Shown here one piece after another: positions 35,459 to 35,871 of a DNA stretch of 35,871 nt (its first letter is position 1; each line of letters opens with the position of its first letter). The notes under the pieces are model-generated. The model searched no databases and was not told the origin of the DNA. It saw only the letters and a list, made by a program, of their open reading frames with translations. The position numbers and the translations under genes are program-made. The stretch is from Duganella aquatilis (GTDB taxonomy: Bacteria > Pseudomonadota > Gammaproteobacteria > Burkholderiales > Burkholderiaceae_D), in NCBI RefSeq assembly GCF_009674565.1, contig NZ_WKJL01000041.1, positions 1-35,871 of the forward strand. Direction: 5' to 3'.

Positions 35459-35871
35459 TTAGGCCAGGATCTTGGCAACCACGCCTGCGCCTACGGTACG
35501 GCCACCTTCGCGGATTGCGAAGCGCAGACCTTCTTCCATCGCGATCGGGTTGATCAGCTTGACGGTGATCGACACGTTGTCGCCTGGCATAACCATTTCT
35601 TTGTCCGCCGGCAGTTCGATCGAACCGGTCACGTCAGTCGTACGGAAGTAGAACTGTGGACGATAGTTGTTGAAGAACGGGGTGTGACGACCGCCTTCAT
35701 CTTTCGACAGCACGTAGATCTCGCCGGTGAAGTGGTTGTGCGGCTTGATCGAGCCTGGTTTTGCCAGAACTTGACCACGTTGCACGTCTTCACGCTTGGT
35801 GCCGCGCAGCAGCAGACCAACGTTGTCGCCTGCCTGACCTTGGTCCAGCAGTTTGCGGAACATTTCCACGC
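35459..35871 (-). CDS. tuf: Elongation factor Tu, C-terminal part (cut by window edge)
   Basis: Only the last about 136 codons are present; the reading frame runs off the right edge, so the apparent internal Met at 35869 is not the start. The visible part is the end of domain 2 (QAGDNVGLLLRG, QRGQVLAKPG) and all of domain 3, ending GGRTVGAGVVAKIL-A as in normal EF-Tu. EF-Tu brings aminoacyl-tRNA to the ribosome. The gene is the one usually found just ahead of tRNA-Trp-secE. A second copy elsewhere is likely from family knowledge. Confidence 0.98.
   Translation of the reverse strand, partial: VEMFRKLLDQGQAGDNVGLLLRGTKREDVQRGQVLAKPGSIKPHNHFTGEIYVLSKDEGGRHTPFFNNYRPQFYFRTTDVTGSIELPADKEMVMPGDNVSITVKLINPIAMEEGLRFAIREGGRTVGAGVVAKILA

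Overview
The window looks like chromosome of a high-GC betaproteobacterium of the Oxalobacteraceae (Duganella/Massilia/Janthinobacterium type). The evidence is the gene order tuf - tRNA-Trp - secE - nusG - rplK - rplA - rplJ - rplL - rpoB - rpoC on one strand, betaproteobacterial-looking RpoB/RpoC/EF-Tu sequences, and a very large cyclic beta-glucan synthase gene. Genus is inferred from sequence familiarity; no database search was possible. Coding density is very high and no gene-free gap exceeds 300 bp. The largest gaps (4856-5142, 31529-31786, 32775-33027) all hold recognisable RNA or regulatory structure.

Left part (1-14.5 kb): the 3' part of a membrane-bound GGEEF diguanylate cyclase converges on a two-gene secreted-hydrolase operon on the minus strand (M1 aminopeptidase of the leukotriene-A4-hydrolase type, then a class-C-beta-lactamase-like serine hydrolase; ATGA overlap). 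Divergent from it, a yybP-ykoY manganese riboswitch precedes a UPF0016/GDT1-family transporter, a probable Mn exporter. The 3' end of that gene overlaps by 33 bp the 3' end of an 8.7-kb gene for a cyclic beta-1,2-glucan synthase (NdvB/ChvB type).

Middle part (14.5-23.1 kb): an unusual three-domain protein (cysteine desulfurase fold, metallo-beta-lactamase-like domain that has lost its metal ligands, rhodanese) is divergent from an Lrp/AsnC regulator closely resembling E. coli DecR, the cysteine-responsive regulator. Inverted repeats lie between them. This pair is the best candidate for a little-described system: a cysteine/persulfide-handling module under a cysteine sensor. Next come an HPP-family membrane protein fused to CBS domains, a secreted DUF885 putative metallopeptidase, a hotdog thioesterase resembling enediyne-PKS thioesterases, a divergent 7TM-type histidine kinase, and a winged-helix protein fused to a nucleotidyltransferase fold with degenerate catalytic motifs. 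A perfect 43-bp-arm palindrome separates this last gene from the rpoC terminator.

Right part (23.1-35.9 kb): the essential transcription/translation cluster, all on the minus strand. Visible control elements are a strong promoter with a hairpin inside its spacer ahead of tRNA-Trp, a leader before rplK, an L10-type leader before rplJ, a structured rplL-rpoB spacer that could attenuate and be processed, and a textbook intrinsic terminator after rpoC. The window ends inside tuf.
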